DNA of 62,616 nt, taken from assembly GCA_010279815.1 (NCBI GenBank), contig QEOQ01000344.1, positions 124,410-187,025 on the forward strand, written 5' to 3'. The notes beneath the pieces are model-generated. The model did not search any database. It was given only the letters and a program-made list of their open reading frames with translations, and had not been told where the DNA came from. The translations under genes and the position numbers were made by a program. Source of the DNA: Brachionus plicatilis. Its lineage: Eukaryota > Rotifera > Eurotatoria > Ploima > Brachionidae. Shown here one piece after another: positions 19,893-30,852 of the stretch (the stretch's first letter is position 1; each line of letters begins with the position of its first letter).

Positions 19893-22091
19893 ATGATTAA
19901 TAAAATTCTCATTCGGTTAGGTTCACAAAAGGCAATTTACATTGGCAGTTCTTTGACACTATTCGGATACATCTCTTCTAAATTCATTCCAAAAGCAAAA
20001 AGAGAAAATGAACCGGTTGCACAGCCCTCGAGCTCAAATCATTTCGACCCAAAAGACTTAATAAACAAGCCCCCTGATTATATAGAAAGACCGAATGTAG
20101 AAAATTTGGTTTCTTTGCCAAGGTTTCAAAACGCCATGGCTCTATTGAAGCTGGCAGACAAAAGGCCGAATGAGAAAAACTACCAAAGATGCATAAATGA
20201 ATTAGACAAAATATCAACCGACTGGTCAAAGTCCATGACCAAGCTCGAAAACTTGACCAAACTTCGCCTTTATAGACCAAGACCTAATCCTTTTTTAAAT
20301 GACGGCTTGGCAATGTACCTAAGCCAACTGATAAACATCGATCTAGCTATCGACCTTGCTTACAAATCCCATAGCTGTGACAACCGTTTTTTTCGCTTGG
20401 AACCGCCGGGCACAAGACAAAAATTGGAAAAAATGAATTGTACCAGAAGACCAAGCAGCATATTCGACGACCCGGATTATTTTATTTTGTTCGAGTTTCA
20501 AAGAACTTTTTGTTCTGTAAAATCAAAATTTGATTCAAAAATTTTTAAGAAAATCAACGACCAGCTAAAATCACTGGCCATATCCGACTATGTAGCGAAC
20601 AGAACGAAAATAAATGTCTGGTGGGACGATTTGGAAAATCTACTTGATGACCTAGGCGATGATGACTTTAATGAAATTTTAGAAATACCTTCGCCCAAGT
20701 CCAGCAAACTTGACAAAATAAAATCTTTCAAGCAAAAGATGAAAAGTGAATTTGTGGAAAAAAATGAAGCTCGAATTTTTGAGCTAGTTGATCGAATGGT
20801 TCGGATGGATGCAGACGAATTTTTGAGACTTGGTGGCATCGAATTTTTACTCTTATTGCACGAGAAATACAAGCATGACGACATTTATGTGCAAATGATT
20901 GGAAATTGTTTGAATGTTTTTAGTTTGGAGTCAAAAAACAGGCGTTTATTTGTGGAATCCGGATGGTTGAAACGAGTCCATGAGATGAGATCGAACCTGA
21001 ATGAAAATCAAGACAAGCTCGAAATTACCAAAGAACTTATTGCTCACAAAATTCTGCACAATTTTTGCCAAAGCAAAAAATTAAATGCCATTTTATACCC
21101 TAGTTTAATTTTTCCACTGCACCCACTTTATGCCGAGTTGGCCAAGCAGTCTGTGCCAAGCAAGCAACACAACCATCAGCTGGATATTGTTTTTGTGCAC
21201 GGTCTTCGTGGAAGTGTTTTCAAAACATGGAGACAAGACGATTTGGTACTTAAATCAAATTCGGAATTTGTCAACAAATTAAATGCCTATATAGACAAAA
21301 AGTTTAGACTTTACAGTCATTGTTGGCCTGCCGAATGGTTGCCGGATGATCTTGGCAAGAAAAATGTGAGAATTTTTGGTGTCAACTACGAGTCTTTGTT
21401 CAGCCTCTGGGGTCAAGACTTGATCGAAGAAATAAAATTGAAATCAAGCATTAAACAAAGAGCTGTTGATTTATTGGAAGAGCTGGACCAGGTTGGAATC
21501 GGAGAAAAGCCATGTGTTTGGGTATGTCACTCAATGGGTGGACTGATCATCAAGCAACTTTTGCTGAATGTGAGCAAACTTGGAAAAAAAGGTCGTAAGA
21601 TATTCGAGAATACCAAAGCTATTATTTTTTTGAGTACGCCTCACTTGGGCTCTTCGATAGCCAGGACAGTTACCAAATTCAAATTTGCCACAAATCCGTC
21701 CGTAGAACTATTCGAGCTGTCCACTCAAAGTGATTATTTGGTAAGTTTGCACCAAGATTTTATGAATTTAATAAGAAAAGATAATAAATTGAAAATATTG
21801 AGTTTGTGCGAGGGAAAATTGACCTATCTTGGTTTTAATTTGTACACCGCCACTGTGACCGAGGAATCGGCAAACATTGACTATGGAGAATTCCATTTGG
21901 TCAAAAATAAAGATCACTTGAATATATGCAAACCGGAAAGTCAAGATTGCTTTGTTTACATCAAAATAAAAGAATTGTTGAGTAATGTTTTAAACGAGGA
22001 AATGTCAAACTGTTCTACATGCAAAGAAATGTCAAATGAGAATTTTTCGAATTTTTTTGAGATGAAAGAGAGGTTTTTTTACGATTTTTAA
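19893..22091 (+). CDS. SERAC1: SERAC1-like alpha/beta-hydrolase (phosphatidylglycerol remodelling)
   Basis: Intronless frame of 732 residues from ATG at 19893; human SERAC1 is about 654. Near the N-terminus residues about 12-27 form a hydrophobic segment after a basic start, a plausible membrane or mitochondrial anchor. The middle, about residues 60-420, is helical and armadillo-like. The hydrolase domain begins at about residue 430 with DIVFVHGLRGSVFKTWRQDD, close to the human motif, and continues with CWPAEWLPDDLG. The nucleophile elbow is VWVCHSMGGLIIKQ (Ser547). IIFLSTPHLGSSIA follows, and the final KDHLNICKP supplies the likely catalytic His675. SERAC1 remodels phosphatidylglycerol at mitochondria-ER contacts. 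COPS5 follows on the same strand after only 211 bp. All visible key residues are intact. Confidence 0.93.
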   Translation: MINKILIRLGSQKAIYIGSSLTLFGYISSKFIPKAKRENEPVAQPSSSNHFDPKDLINKPPDYIERPNVENLVSLPRFQNAMALLKLADKRPNEKNYQRCINELDKISTDWSKSMTKLENLTKLRLYRPRPNPFLNDGLAMYLSQLINIDLAIDLAYKSHSCDNRFFRLEPPGTRQKLEKMNCTRRPSSIFDDPDYFILFEFQRTFCSVKSKFDSKIFKKINDQLKSLAISDYVANRTKINVWWDDLENLLDDLGDDDFNEILEIPSPKSSKLDKIKSFKQKMKSEFVEKNEARIFELVDRMVRMDADEFLRLGGIEFLLLLHEKYKHDDIYVQMIGNCLNVFSLESKNRRLFVESGWLKRVHEMRSNLNENQDKLEITKELIAHKILHNFCQSKKLNAILYPSLIFPLHPLYAELAKQSVPSKQHNHQLDIVFVHGLRGSVFKTWRQDDLVLKSNSEFVNKLNAYIDKKFRLYSHCWPAEWLPDDLGKKNVRIFGVNYESLFSLWGQDLIEEIKLKSSIKQRAVDLLEELDQVGIGEKPCVWVCHSMGGLIIKQLLLNVSKLGKKGRKIFENTKAIIFLSTPHLGSSIARTVTKFKFATNPSVELFELSTQSDYLVSLHQDFMNLIRKDNKLKILSLCEGKLTYLGFNLYTATVTEESANIDYGEFHLVKNKDHLNICKPESQDCFVYIKIKELLSNVLNEEMSNCSTCKEMSNENFSNFFEMKERFFYDF

Positions 22092-22118
22092 AATGTGCTA
22101 ATTTTTTGCTATTTGTTA

Positions 22119-22124
22119 AATAAA
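22119..22124 (+). terminator. Polyadenylation signal AATAAA of the SERAC1-like gene
   Basis: Hexamer 27 nt after the stop; it precedes the inverted repeat at 22199-22261. Confidence 0.6.
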
Positions 22125-22198
22125 ATCGATTTGTAAATTTTTAATTTAAAAAAAAAATAAATTGGATCTAATAATCTAATAAAATTAATTTTATTCTA

Positions 22199-22261
22199 CA
22201 GAAATAAGTTGACTGACTATTATATCTCTTGAGCACCCATTAACGCGTCAACTTATTTCTG
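22199..22261. repeat. Perfect 15-bp inverted repeat between SERAC1 and COPS5
   Basis: CAGAAATAAGTTGAC is followed 33 nt later by its exact complement GTCAACTTATTTCTG. The loop is comparatively G+C-rich (GAGCACCC, AACGCG). It sits in the 211-bp space between the SERAC1 stop and the COPS5 start codon. It could be a tiny foldback element, a transcript hairpin or a paired protein-binding site. Confidence 0.8.
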
Positions 22262-22302
22262 GCACTTTTGAATCTGATAAATAAAAATTCAATGGATTTT
22301 AG

Positions 22303-25014
22303 ATGTCGTCTACTCAACCGATGGACACATCTGAATCAGCCCCGAAAACAACTCAATCAGAAATTGCTCAAAAAACTTGGGAAATCAATAATAAAATACA
22401 AGGTAATGGTGTTTTTTTTTGTGATATTTAGTTTTCCTTTTCAAAAATTTGAATAGTTTTTATTGTTGTATTTTAATATTATTTGAGGGGTAATTAAATT
22501 AAATATTTGAAATTAAGCTATTTAGCAAAACCGAATTAATTTAATCTTTAAATAAGTTTAAATAAAAAAATAATCATATCATTAGTATTCTAACTTTAAA
22601 ACAAGTGAAGAATTTAAAATTTTTTGAGATCGACTTAAAATATGCTAGAAATTTTGTGTAAACTGACTCATTTTTCAGAACAGGTTGTAGACTAAAAAAA
22701 TTTTTCTTTTTGCAAGTTTATTTAAATTTAAAATGAATCCGAGTAACAAAACTCCTTTCTTCTTTTGAAAAAAAGAGAATTAAAATAAAAAATTAAGTAA
22801 TTTTTTGATGGAAAATTTAGTAAATAAGAAAATTATATTTATAAAAAAATCAACTAAAAAATTATAAAATGAATTTAGTAAAATAAACTCTTTATTGAAT
22901 AATCCATTTATTGAATTCACTACATAAATTGCAAATTGGATTTTATTTTCCTACATGATCTAGAATTTTTTACAAAAAGCACTGGCATAGTTTTTAATTA
23001 AGCTTATTACTATATTTAATTGACCTGTTTAATCGTTAATTGAACTAATTAAAGTCTAATTGGTATTTACCAAGGAACCTTGGTCAAGTTTCCATGATTT
23101 TTTGAAATAAAATTTCTAAAATACTGTTAAGCTCAATACATTTAGATCTAAAAAAAAATGAAATTTATTTTTATTTTTGTCGATTTGTCTTTAAATTAAC
23201 ATTGTCCGTAAAACATTTAAAATTAACAAAGTACAAAATATTTTTCTTAATAAGTAAAGGACACAAAAGAACTTTTATTATTAAAAATAACCTCAGTGTC
23301 AATCAATGTATCCCGAGTGATCATTAAAATTTAAATATTTGTACGATACATCACTTTATAGAGAATATTTTCCTGATCAAAATATGATATGATGAAAAAG
23401 CATAAATCAGATAATTTTTCTTTTTTTTTAATATCTTTTGATCAAGATTATATATTGACTTTAGATTCTACATACTCATTTAAAAGAATGTAATATTTTA
23501 ATTAAGAGACATTTTGAAAATCAAAATTGAAATTTTACAGAAACTTTTGACAATTTCTTAAATTTTAGATTTACTTTTTATATAAAAAATTTAAAATAGA
23601 ATTTAAACTATATAACAATAAATCATTCAAAATCTAAATAGCTAAGCTTCAAATTAATATACAATTTGTAAAGTAGTACATCTTTATGATAAAATAAATC
23701 AAATTCAAATTCAAATTTTTTTTAATTGAATTAATTAAATTTTCAATTACCCTATTTCCAAACTTATTTGGTCTCATATTTGAAACACAAACGTACCAGA
23801 AAAAACAATCACATATATTCAAACTTGGAGAGTTTGGGTCCAAAATATTAAAAGAATATAAAAAATTTGAAAAGAATACATAAATTTTTATTTCGTTTCG
23901 AATAAATTAATTTTTTTAGAAAAAAAATAACTGAATTTATTAATTTAGAGATAACAGCTGTCGAGGAGTTGTACAAATATGACGAAGTTGGTCATCGTAA
24001 CTTGTTATCCGAAAAACCATGGGAAAAAGATCCACACTATTTTAAAAACGTTCGAATATCAGCTTTAGCTTTGCTTAAAATGGTAATTCATGCCCGTTCT
24101 GGTGGAAACATCGAAGTAATGGGTTTATTATTGGGAAAAGTTGATGGTCAAACAATGATAGTAATGGATTCATTTGCATTACCAGTTGAAGGCACAGAGA
24201 CTAGAGTAAATGCTCATGTACAAGCATACGAGTACATGGTCACTTACACTGCCATGGCAAAGCAAGTAAATAGGCTAGAGAATGTGATCGGATGGTATCA
24301 TAGTCATCCAGGATACGGTTGTTGGTTATCTGGAATAGACGTAAGCACTCAAATGTTAAATCAGCAATTTCAAGAACCATGGGTTGCTATTGTGGTTGAT
24401 CCGACAAGAACTGTGTCTTCGGGAAAAGTAAATTTGGGCGCGTTTAGAACATATCCCAAGAATTACAAGCCTCCGGAGGAAGAACCATCTGAATACCAAA
24501 GTATACCTCTAAGCAAAATAGAAGATTTTGGAGTTCATTGTAAACAGTAAGAATTCATATCGTATCAAAAAATTGTTATTAATAAAAAAAAAATTTCTAT
24601 TTTTTCTAGATACTATTCTCTTGACGTATCTTATTTTAAATCAATACTGGACAAAAGTTTATTGGAATTTTTGTGGAATCGATATTGGGTTAACACTTTG
24701 AGTTCGTCAAGTTTATTAAGTGTAAGTTAAATTGACTTTATTTTAATAAATTTTAAATTTTGTTTTGTTAGAACGCTGACTACACTACCGGACAAATATT
24801 TGACATTGCTGATAAACTTGAAGAAGCCGAATCTCAGTTGGGAAAAGGAGGTTTCATTGGAGCATTTGACTTAAGGGATTCGTCAAAACAATCTGAAGAT
24901 AAACTGTCCAAAGTGTGCAAGGACAGCAAAAAAGTGGTCATCGAATGCATTCATGGCTTAATGTCCCAAGTTCTCAAAGATCAAATTGTCAATAAAGTCA
25001 AAAGCACAAATTAA
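22303..25014 (+). CDS. COPS5: COP9 signalosome subunit 5 (JAB1/CSN5), JAMM deneddylase
   Basis: Four exons: 22303-22402, 23949-24546, 24610-24721 and 24772-25014, encoding about 350 residues (human 334). Intron 1 is 1.55 kb; the others are 63 and 50 nt. All have GT..AG borders and consistent phase (1, 2, 0). Exon 1 carries [13 protein letters not shown], matching human MAQKTWELANNMQ. The JAMM zinc site is intact: Glu89, then His151-Ser-His153 ([16 protein letters not shown]), Ser161 and Asp164. These equal human residues offset by 13. The C-terminal half ([20 protein letters not shown] and [12 protein letters not shown]) is also highly conserved. The enzyme removes NEDD8 from cullins as part of the COP9 signalosome, in cytosol and nucleus. 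The start ATG follows directly on a TTTTAG, compatible with a cis or trans splice acceptor. Confidence 0.97.
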
Positions 25015-25613
25015 TTATTTTATAGAATATTTTTATTTATTATAAATCGTAATACAATTCTTTAATTTGTTTCCTTTAAAAATATAATATATCATTAATT
25101 GATTATGTAACTTAAACATTAGAAATATTTAATCAATAATCAATCTTCTTTTAGTATGATTTAGATGAAATTCAATCATAAGAACATATTGTGCATTTTT
25201 GTATATTTTTATCAATCAAGCTATTCAAGATATAAGTTCAGACAGTTTACAAAATACACAAGAACTTAAAAAATAATTGCTTCCCAAGGACTAACAGGGT
25301 GTTTTTTTTCACTTTTAATAGTAATTTAATTAAAATGGGAATAAGTTCATTAATTTAAATAACAGTCTTTAAATTAAATCCATTTTAAATTCACACCTCT
25401 TATCCGGAAAAAAATTTCTTACAAATTTACAAAGAAAATACTTTGGTTTATAATTTTATAATATAAAATGTTTTGTTTATCAAAAAAAAAAATTTATTTG
25501 ATAATACAGAAAAATTTAGTTTCATTTCAAGAGTAAAATTTTTATTTTTATTGAATTTGAGGTTTTGGGATTTTTGGGATTTTTTATTTAAGATTTAAAT
25601 TTAAAATTTAGAA

Positions 25614-25635
25614 NNNNNNNNNNNNNNNNNNNNNN
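25614..25635. other. Assembly gap (22 N)
   Basis: Short run of undetermined bases inside A/T homopolymer-rich sequence; true length unknown. Confidence 0.95.
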
Positions 25636-27553
25636 TTATTTCTTTAGAGTAAAATAAATGATTTTTTTTTTATTCCAATTAAATTGAATTTTAGAATTTT
25701 AGATTTAAATTTTAAAAGTCACTTTTTAATGTTTTTCAAAGCCTTAATGAAAAAAATGTCATTGTAAAAATATACAAACTTCTTCAGTTAAAGACCTGTT
25801 TTAGGAAAATAAAACATATTTTTGGATAAATCAACATTGAAGTCACCTTTTTGTTTTATGAAATATCGACGTCTCTCAAGAGTGATAAATGTTAAATAAG
25901 ATAAAAGTAAGGAAAGACGCCAAGATGTTTTAAAAACAAATAGATTATAGAATTTTTGGTGTTCCATGTTTCTACTCTAACCAGATTAATGTAAACTTAA
26001 AAAAAGACGACGCATTTTGAAAATGTTTTATAATATTTATTTAAGAGAAATTTAAAATTCAAAGCTATTGAGCTTTTCGGGGGTTACGTAACGATATCTG
26101 TATTTTTTTGTTAAATTTAAATTTTCCTATTAAACTTATGTTACCATAAAATTTTAAAATGGCGCTTACATATATACATTTCGTCTTGTTTGCTTTTAAA
26201 ATCAACTATTTAAGATCCACAAGTTTTACATTCGAAAAGCAAATTTTTCAATTCAACATTTGGCATTTTTTTATTTAAAAAGATAAAGATAAATTTCAGA
26301 ATGGTTAATCCATTGATCTTAATCACATATAAAAACCCATAGATATTTTACTTACATTTAAAATTTTTAGATATAAAAATTGTATTTTCTAATTTTTTCA
26401 ATTTTATTATACTTTTATTAAGTTTTTTCTTAATTATCCAAAGAAATTATTAACAAGAATTTTAAAATATTAATGAGACTTTATTCTTAATTAAGCGAGA
26501 CACATTTTAATGACACATTGTTAAAGTTGTAGTTTTTCGAAGTAATTTTACTCTAGACGATATAATTAGATTCAAATTTTAAAAATTACTAAAAAGTGTT
26601 CGGTTATGATCTAGAAATTTTATTTATTAATTTTCAAGAAAGTAAAAATTAAAAATTATTTGGTTTAGTCATTTAAATTGGTGCATTTGTAGACTAAATT
26701 TCAGACTTTTAACTTTCAAATTTTAACTTATTATCTAGCTTTTGTTTAACTTGTTAAAATGATCGAAAATAAACCTTAAACTTAGACTAAACTATGATTT
26801 TTTAACAATTTATTTTCAATTTTGTCAACTTTATGGTCACTTTTTAAATTATTATTATGAGTCCCATTAGGAGAATTCCCTATTTGCAAAACAGAATTAT
26901 TTTTTATATTTTTGTCTAAAGCATTGAAAGCTTAGTAAAATTTCGGTTCAGAAAAAATATTGAAAATTTTTTTGCTTTTTTATTTTAATTTTTCTAATTA
27001 ATTCAAGAGTGCAAGACGATGAAAATTAAAAAAAAATTAATTTCTTAATTTTTAGGAGAATTTAATTTGCAGATTTACAAGCTAATACAATCGAGGCAAC
27101 ATTGTTTCAGTACCTTTTTACAGCCACAGAATTTATTTTAATCTTTTGGAAAAGGTTATTAAATATTTTATTATTTTAATCAGCATTTTTGTACTTTCGC
27201 ATTTCATTATTTTATAAAACAAGGAAAAGAATATTTTTCATATTGATCGTTTATATTCAGCTAAGTTCATATAGCTTTTTTGATTTTAGAGATAGATTAA
27301 TTCTGAAAATTTTTACAATTTTGAGCATTTTTGTCTCATTGGAAATAAAAATGAAATATTTAAATAAAAAAAATCATTCATTTTTTAAAACTTAAAATCA
27401 ACTAATTATTAATCCAGTAAATTAAAGTAAAGTAAGATAAAAATTGTGTCAAGTGTTAAAATAAGAGCTCTATTATACTCTAGATTTATCTTTTAATAAG
27501 ACTTTTATTAAAAGATAGAAAAAAAATCAATCAAATTCTAAAGCGGTTCTTAC

Positions 27554-27757
27554 CTAAGGTGGAAGACCTGGTTTCTTTTTTGCTGGTTTATTTAAATCAA
27601 CTACCTCATCACCAACTTTCCTTATTCTTTGACGTCAACGACCTCACTTTTCTTTAGCCTCATTTTCAGCACTAATTTATAGTTGGCATTTGTTACATTT
27701 AAAAGTCTGTGAACCGTGAGTTTTTGATATGTTTCGATGTAAATCGTTCCTAAGAAA
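27554..27757 (-). pseudogene. Decayed C2H2 zinc-finger fragment
   Basis: Read on the minus strand in one frame, the sequence gives FLRNDLHRNISKTH, then GSQTFKCNKC. This is the end of one C2H2 finger (His-x4-His), a linker and the CxxC start of the next. The frame then meets TAA and two TGA codons within about 20 codons, and resumes with RKVGDEVVDLNKPAKKKPG before a TAG. The stretch is richer in G+C than its surroundings. It is best read as a dead fragment of a zinc-finger gene; a transposon-derived finger is also possible. The match is short, so confidence is limited. Confidence 0.4.
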
Positions 27758-29352
27758 TGTTTCAAGTTTAGATAAATAAATTAACTTTATCCCATTCTAA
27801 CTTTTTTTTGCATTTTTAATTATAAAGAAATTTTAGAAAAAATAATTTCATTAATACAATTTTTTTATACTATAGTTGAAAATATTATACTTAAAAAAAA
27901 AAAATTTATGCTAAATTTTATTTTCGTATTATATAAAGTTTTTTTTTTATTCGTCAAAAGCCATCGTCCTTTTTCGAAAATTACTTGACTATTCAATACA
28001 TCAAATAATTATTTTTTGTTGGAATTAAGATTTTTAAACTATGAAAATTTAAAAAAAATTAAAAAAAATTTGAAAAATTATAACCATATTTTCTTTTAAA
28101 TTTATTAACAAAAAAATGTTAAAATAAAAAAAATTATAGGACAACAGAGTAAAAAAATTTACTTTTGAATATTTCTATTTGTATTTTTGTAGGCCTTTCA
28201 GTTCAGATCAAATTTTCCAAATTAAATTATCATCAGTTAATTAAAAAAAAGACTTTATTTTTGTTTATTTAATAGCGATTAAATAAAGCTTTTTAAGAAT
28301 TTTAATAATTTCAATTTGCAATCTTAAATTATGAAAAAAATAGCTCTGCTTAATGAGCTAACATCAAAGGCGTAATTTTATTCACACAAAAAACTTTGAA
28401 TATCATTAATTGTTCCAATACACTAATTGTTTGTAAATTTTAATTTAAAATTGATTTAAAAATTGAAAACATTCTTAAACCTAGAATAATTAATTTTACC
28501 TGGTAAAAAAAAATTCTACGATAATAACAATTAGCTGGTATGTATAATAGACAGTTGTCATCTAAGGCAAAGTTTCATTAATTCAAAATTACCCATTTTT
28601 GATGTTATATAACTTACTATTTTTAAAATAAATATCTTAAGAACAAACACCTTTTTCGACTAAATTTACTGTTTTTATTAATGTAGAAAATTTGCATTTA
28701 TGATTATATGATTTAGTAAAAATCAATGCAATCTGAACGAATTGGGTTAATTTTAGGCCTTAGAAATATAATAATTAATTATAAAAAGACGTTTATAAAA
28801 AATGCTTGCACTTGTCTAATTAATAAAATTTTAGCTTCTTTTAATTTAATAAATTTATTATTTATGCTTAATTAGTCCAAATGTCATTGCACACAGAATA
28901 TTCCTTAAGCAAGATAAAGCTGTTTTGGTTCAATAAATGATATTTAAAAAATTAATAATATTTAAAAGAAGATAATTTTTATAAAAAAGCCAAAACGGAC
29001 AACTATCCTCAATCATTTAATTTGCTCAAATAAAAAAGTCGTTTAGCCTTATCTTACATAATCGAAGTCTAAGGTGTTGATTCTACAGAAGAAAAAAAAA
29101 ACAATTTAATTTTCTATCATTATAAACTGCCTAATTTATAGTTTATACATGTCTAAATTTTGCTAAGCAGCTGTTTTTGTTAAAGGTGCGAGGGGGAACA
29201 TTCGTTTTGTTCATTTTGTGAAAAAGCAAAACAAAAAATTCCAATTTACCTTAAGAAATTTCAACTTCTTTAATCTTTTAAAAAATTATAAATTTTTATT
29301 TCGTAGTTTGAAAAAAATTAATTTTATCATTTAATGTCAAACAGGTGAAATA

Positions 29353-30607
29353 ATGTCTTATCGACGTACATTGATAAGTGACAAATACCTTTATGAGTCT
29401 GTTAACCAAACAGTTCGCAAGCGCGTTGAGAGTCCAGCAAGGCCTTCGGTAACATTGGTGCGCGTGCCTTCGGTCACGTCCATTCTAAGCATCAACCGAG
29501 AGTCAAGACCCAGAAGTTTTCGCGCCAACTGCCGCGATGAAAATGTCATCAACATCAAAGTTGAGCATGAAAGGCCAAGATTTGCCAGTTCGACCAAATT
29601 ATTTGACAAAAAAGAGTACCAGGAGTCCAGCTATAACTATAACTACTCAGAAAAATTTGAATCAACGCGAAGACGATCTTTGTCATCATCATCAGCCCTA
29701 CGATCCAAGTCCTTATCTCAACTATCCAAACAGTCCTCTTCTTCCTCGGACAGCGACACCGAAAATTCGACTGTCACCTATTTTTATGACAACAATGACA
29801 ACAACCGTCAAGTGACTTATGTAAAACATACTGAAAACGAGCCCGGACTAAGTCTAGCAGGCTGCTTGGTAAAAGCTAGTCCTTCTTTTTTACCAGTGAA
29901 CCGAAGTCATCAATTGGGTGCTATTTTTAATGGCTCCTCTTTTGGTCTATTGAGTAAAGTCAAAATTTTTTTATTTATTTAAATTAAAGATTATTTTCAT
30001 TTTAATTTTTTTCAAAGCGGAACATTTTCAAATCAAAGACGAATTCAAAGTGTCATTTGATTTTAAAACAACAGCCAAAAATGGCATTTTGATGATTATT
30101 GTTGATCCATCAAGTAGTGATTCATTTTTTGTCGAGCTTTATGATTCTCAAGTAAATTTATTGACAAAAAAAAAATAATTGATTAAAAATTTAAATCTTA
30201 TTTAAGCTTAAAGCAACTATGTTAATTGATGGTGAGCCGGACAGTTGCTGGACAGAATTTCCATCATCGTTCCTGAGTAATGATGCATGGGTTAATGCAA
30301 CCATTCAGTTCAATGACAGTTGTATGACCATGAGAGTTAAAAATGAATTTTATACCAAACGTCATAGACATGAGCTTATGTATCCCATTAGAGGAGATTT
30401 GTTCGTTGCCGGACATCCAGGTAAATAATCAACTCAAAATGGAATATTTCTTTAAATTGTCTCAAAGGAACTGTGAAACCTCCATTTGCATGCAGATCCC
30501 GAGAGTTTTTTGTTGGTGAAATGAGAAATTTTTCAGTCAATGGAGAAGGTATTAAATGGTACGGAATTCCTAACGACATGAATCCAAGACTAAGAAATTG
30601 GTACTAA
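29353..30607 (+). CDS. Laminin-G domain protein with Ser/Arg-rich N-terminus
   Basis: Four exons: 29353-29953, 30018-30151, 30207-30420 and 30468-30607, in consistent phase, giving about 362 residues. The C-terminal 170 residues form one laminin G-like domain. GAIFNGSSFGLL is the first strand, DEFKVSFDFKTTAKNGILM the usual FKT-x3-G-LL block, and AWVNATIQF the region equivalent to 'dgxWHxv'. FFVGEMRNFSVNG ends the domain in place of the usual FxGCxrnlxin. The linker AGCLVKASPSFLP resembles spacers between LG modules of laminin alpha chains. Residues 1-170 are low complexity: Arg-rich at first, then long Ser runs and an Asn/Asp-rich patch. There is no signal peptide or membrane segment in the predicted product, which is odd for a domain normally secreted. 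A missing upstream exon is possible. Confidence 0.7.
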
Positions 30608-30839
30608 AAGAGTCTGAATAGTTATTCATTTAAAAGAGAATTGATTATGCTTCTAGTTTTTTGTTTATAAAAAAAACATTCCCTAATGTATAGTTTTAGC
30701 CTAGTTGGAGGTTTAATTTAATGCTTTGAGTTGGGTTTTGTAAATAGCATCGAAATGCCAATAGACACTAAAAGATTTTTCTCATAAAAATCTTTTTTTT
30801 TATTTTATCTAAAATTCTAGCAATTTACCATAGTCAGCA

Positions 30840-30852
30840 AATAAACAATAAA
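30840..30852 (+). terminator. Paired polyadenylation signals of the laminin-G gene
   Basis: Two AATAAA hexamers, at 30840-30845 and 30847-30852, about 235 nt after the stop. Confidence 0.5.

Larger units (their letters stand above)
25015..29352. other. AT-rich intergenic region, 4.3 kb
   Basis: No intact gene. It includes a 22-N gap and a decayed zinc-finger relic, listed separately. The last bases before the laminin-G ATG (TTTAATGTCAAACAG) resemble a splice acceptor, so a 5' exon of that gene may lie here unrecognised. Confidence 0.5.

Noticed and set aside
20588..20884. 98-codon minus-strand frame.
   Set aside because: Shadow of the SERAC1-like coding sequence.
27189..27395. 68-codon plus-strand frame.
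   Set aside because: Phe/Ile/Lys-rich translation typical of AT-rich spacer; no acceptor, no polyadenylation context, no motif.
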